NCBI GenBank assembly: GCA_018644745.1
Contig: JABGPX010000628.1
Span: forward strand, 1-7,161
Direction: 5' to 3'
DNA from: Spirochaetales bacterium
Lineage (GTDB): Bacteria > Spirochaetota > Spirochaetia > ARS1246
DNA length: 7,161 nt
Part shown: piece by piece, positions 5,241 through 7,161 of the stretch
How the letters are laid out: each line of letters opens with the position of its first letter
Position numbering within the stretch: the first letter of the stretch is position 1
Position numbers and translations under genes: made by a program
Notes under the pieces: generated by a model
Seen by the model: the letters and a program-made list of their open reading frames with translations, nothing else
Told to the model about the DNA's origin: nothing
The model's database searches: none

Positions 5241-5259
5241 GCAGTCAATATGGCTCGAG
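5241..5259 (+). repeat. 19-base direct repeat, copy 2
   Basis: Identical to 3147-3165 and in the same orientation, 2,094 bases away. It lies between the start of the nucleotidyltransferase remnant (58 bases downstream on the minus strand) and the end of the large repeat protein gene. The rest of 5183-5289 shows no gene and no convincing terminator. Together the copies bracket all the toxin-antitoxin material in the window. Confidence 0.9.
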
Positions 5260-5289
5260 GTGTAGCTATCAAGCGGGAGAAACATGCTG

Positions 5290-7161
5290 CTAATCAGCCA
5301 ATTCCGGCAGTAGCCGGATGTATTCCAGTCCCCCGTTAGTGTACCCGGCAACAGGAAGGTCATTAGTGTCAATGCCGATGCTAAATCTGTTGGAGTCGGA
5401 GCTGTCTATTTCCGTCGGCAGTGTTTGTATTTCCCAGGTACCGGTGAACTCATCCGAGGCATTGGTTCCGTCACCAAGTGATCCGGCAAGCCATGCGACA
5501 CGCCCGGTTCTGTTTATTCCTTTATAGGCGATGTACGGTACTCCCGCGCCGGAGACTTCGATATGCAGCTTTTCACCGACATCGAAATAGCTGTCGACTC
5601 TCACGTCGGTAACGGTCCCGAAACTTCCGGTCGAGAAGTCTGTTACAGGTATATAGATGTACCGTAAGTCACCGTTGTTGTTGTCGTAGTAGGCTATGTG
5701 GATATTGTCGCTTCCGTCGATGGCCATGTCCACATACTCTCCGCCGAGATTGCTCGCGATTATCTCGCTGCCGCCCATGGTAAGCCAGCCTCCAGGAGCG
5801 AAACTTCTGGGGACCGCGACGCTGTAGTTATACTTCAGCCGGAGGTTACCTGTGCCGGAAGCGTCCTGCCAGACTACTAGCGCCGCACTGGCGTCGGCTG
5901 TGGAAGCTACCGCGGAAAACTCGCCTGTGTTTACGGTTTCTATCGTGTGTACTCCCGCCGGATTTTTCCCCGTCGTGTTGCTGCTGATGAATCGGGCGTT
6001 GTCGTCGTTGTTGCCGTCATAGGCCGGGAATATGTCGGTCCGATTGTATTGCTCGAGGTCGGTGTAAAGCGCGGTACCGGCGTTGTTGATCTGACCACCG
6101 GTGGTCGCCGCGATTCCAGCTGTCGTGCCGACACGGTAGAATCTGAAGCGAATTTCATCCTCCATGCGGTCATAAACAGTGTAGAATACATAACTTTCTG
6201 CTGTCGTACCCGCGCTGTTGAAGTGGAGGTCGGGATACTGATAGCGGTCCAGCACCGCGGTCGTGGTCGCCGATGCATCCACGAGGTTATCGAGCCAGAT
6301 ATGATTATCCTGGAAATAGCGTGAGCCCGGATACCAGGTGTGTGCCGGAACGTCGTAGTAGAACGAAGTGAGAATTCCGCCGTAGTTACCGGAATTATAG
6401 TCGCCGTAGTTACCGTTTACCACGTTTATGTCGAAGAGCACGCCATGGTTTCCGTTTGAGTTGATATCGATGGCAGAATAGGTAAAGAGGTCCCAGTTGT
6501 CGTAGATTTGCTTTTCGACGGCGCCGTCCCAGTACCTCGCGCGTCCGTAGCCGGCCGCGTTGTTCACGTATGCGAATACCGGTGTGTCGCCGTTGAGCGC
6601 CATTGAAGGGTATACCGCGTTGTTCGCGGTTGCGACGGTCTGCCGTAGTTTGTTTATGTCCCACACAGCCAGATACCGATTGTCCCTAAGGTTGGGATTT
6701 ATGAAATCACCTTCAGCGTTGCTGCTGTCGTCATTAATATTGTTGATAGTTGGAATCCCGTTTACCAGGATATTCAGATAACCCGATCCGTCGGTATTGA
6801 GTTCGACATCGAGGCTGGTGAAATCCGCTGCGACGTTGGACCATGGCAGGCCGGTCCCCTTTTTTACTGCCAGATCAATACCGTCGGTGTCTTTGCTGAT
6901 TCTCGCGTCGCTGTCCGCGCCTGTTCCCACAGGATTAAGATTGTAGCCGACGACATTGATCGTTTCATATGCTGCGTTGACCGAATCGACGAGTACAGGA
7001 TATGTGCCCAGAGCGGATCTGTTAAAGGCGCTTGAGAACGCCGCCGTAAGATAGCTGTCGAGCCTCGAGATATAGGGTACGACGTCGACGGTGATTTGAA
7101 CGGGCGTGGCCGCCGCGGCGAAATCTTCCGCGGTAAGTGATATCTGGATATTGTTCCCCGC
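5290..7161 (-). CDS. Large probable extracellular protein with beta-propeller-like repeats, C-terminal part
   Basis: The frame ends in TAG at 5290-5292 and is open for 623 codons to the right edge, so the start and any signal peptide are outside. A GTG at 6930 is only an internal valine: the 77 codons upstream of it continue in the same style (NNIQISLTAEDFAAAATPV). The protein is rich in Asn, Asp, Gly, Thr and Tyr, has almost no Cys and shows no long hydrophobic segment, as in secreted or surface beta proteins. Related short units recur: SMALNGDTPVFAYV (near 6600), VDMAIDGSDNIHIAYYDNN (near 5720), LHIEVSGAGVPYIAYKG (near 5550) and FSIGIDTNDLPVAGYTNGG (near 5360). Each pairs an 'hxIxxxgxPhhAY' strand with a following 'L-Y' strand, suggesting propeller blades. 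The last residues, LEYIRLLPELAD, follow the final unit directly. No specific family recognised; role unknown. Confidence 0.8.
   Translation of the reverse strand, partial: AGNNIQISLTAEDFAAAATPVQITVDVVPYISRLDSYLTAAFSSAFNRSALGTYPVLVDSVNAAYETINVVGYNLNPVGTGADSDARISKDTDGIDLAVKKGTGLPWSNVAADFTSLDVELNTDGSGYLNILVNGIPTINNINDDSSNAEGDFINPNLRDNRYLAVWDINKLRQTVATANNAVYPSMALNGDTPVFAYVNNAAGYGRARYWDGAVEKQIYDNWDLFTYSAIDINSNGNHGVLFDINVVNGNYGDYNSGNYGGILTSFYYDVPAHTWYPGSRYFQDNHIWLDNLVDASATTTAVLDRYQYPDLHFNSAGTTAESYVFYTVYDRMEDEIRFRFYRVGTTAGIAATTGGQINNAGTALYTDLEQYNRTDIFPAYDGNNDDNARFISSNTTGKNPAGVHTIETVNTGEFSAVASTADASAALVVWQDASGTGNLRLKYNYSVAVPRSFAPGGWLTMGGSEIIASNLGGEYVDMAIDGSDNIHIAYYDNNNGDLRYIYIPVTDFSTGSFGTVTDVRVDSYFDVGEKLHIEVSGAGVPYIAYKGINRTGRVAWLAGSLGDGTNASDEFTGTWEIQTLPTEIDSSDSNRFSIGIDTNDLPVAGYTNGGLEYIRLLPELAD
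6378..6415 (-). repeat. Short in-frame repeat in the large surface-type protein
   Basis: CGCCGTAGTTACCG occurs at 6378-6391 and again at 6402-6415, a 24-base period that keeps frame. It encodes GNYG twice, eight residues apart, within NGNYGDYNSGNYGG, a Gly/Asn/Tyr loop inside the beta-rich protein. Probably a local slippage duplication. Confidence 0.6.

Noticed and set aside
5225..5260. Restriction-site-like strings (GGATCC, CTCGAG) near repeat copy 2, suggesting cloning vector
   Set aside because: No vector or adaptor sequence surrounds them, copy 1 lacks the GGATCC, and both sites are expected by chance at this scale.
5947..6324. Open frame of 125 codons on the plus strand
   Set aside because: Antisense to the large repeat protein; Val/Arg-rich composition is what the complement of that G/C-rich codon pattern gives.
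6928..6930. GTG at 6930 as start of the large protein
   Set aside because: The frame continues open and protein-like through 77 further codons to the window edge, so this is an internal valine.
1..7161. CRISPR array, tRNA or rRNA genes, insertion sequence or integrase
   Set aside because: No regularly spaced repeats, no tRNA-like fold or conserved rRNA stretches, and no transposase or recombinase motifs were found on either strand.

Overview
This is bacterial DNA. Nearly every gene lies on the minus strand, gene spacing is tight, Shine-Dalgarno sites are clear, and three kinds of prokaryotic toxin-antitoxin locus are present. The phylum cannot be fixed. The large secreted-type Asn/Asp/Gly/Tyr-rich protein at the right end, next to a thiamine-dependent dehydrogenase operon, would fit a Gram-negative anaerobe or facultative anaerobe such as a spirochaete, but that is only a weak guess.

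Left part (1-3081), a four-gene minus-strand operon read from right to left: a metallo-beta-lactamase-fold hydrolase of the UlaG/UPF0173 type (3081-2314), a rubrerythrin/ferritin-like di-iron protein (2299-1817), the E1 alpha subunit of a 2-oxoacid or acetoin dehydrogenase complex (1807-761) and its E1 beta subunit (735 to beyond base 1). Gaps between genes are 14, 9 and 25 bases, so co-transcription is very likely. E1 alpha and E1 beta form the thiamine-diphosphate decarboxylase of the complex; E2/E3 would lie beyond the left edge. The two leading genes are not standard parts of such a complex. The hydrolase also lacks one histidine of its metal motif.

Middle part (about 3147-5259), a toxin-antitoxin patch bounded by two exact 19-base direct repeats. 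From left to right it holds: a plus-strand vapBC remnant, in which the start of vapB is joined out of frame to the end of vapC; an apparently intact brnT-brnA module on the minus strand with a near-perfect palindrome over its promoter; an unrecognised minus-strand gene that looks frameshifted; and a HepT-like HEPN gene preceded by a MNT-type nucleotidyltransferase gene that lost its catalytic core and also carries a frameshift at an eight-base homopolymer. One module is therefore whole and two are broken.

Right part (5290-7161), one long minus-strand reading frame open to the window edge. It encodes at least the C-terminal 623 residues of a large, probably extracellular protein with beta-propeller-like repeats.

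The most unusual points are the two independently collapsed toxin-antitoxin loci either side of an intact one, the 19-base repeats that bracket them, and the pairing of an altered metal hydrolase and a di-iron protein with a dehydrogenase E1.
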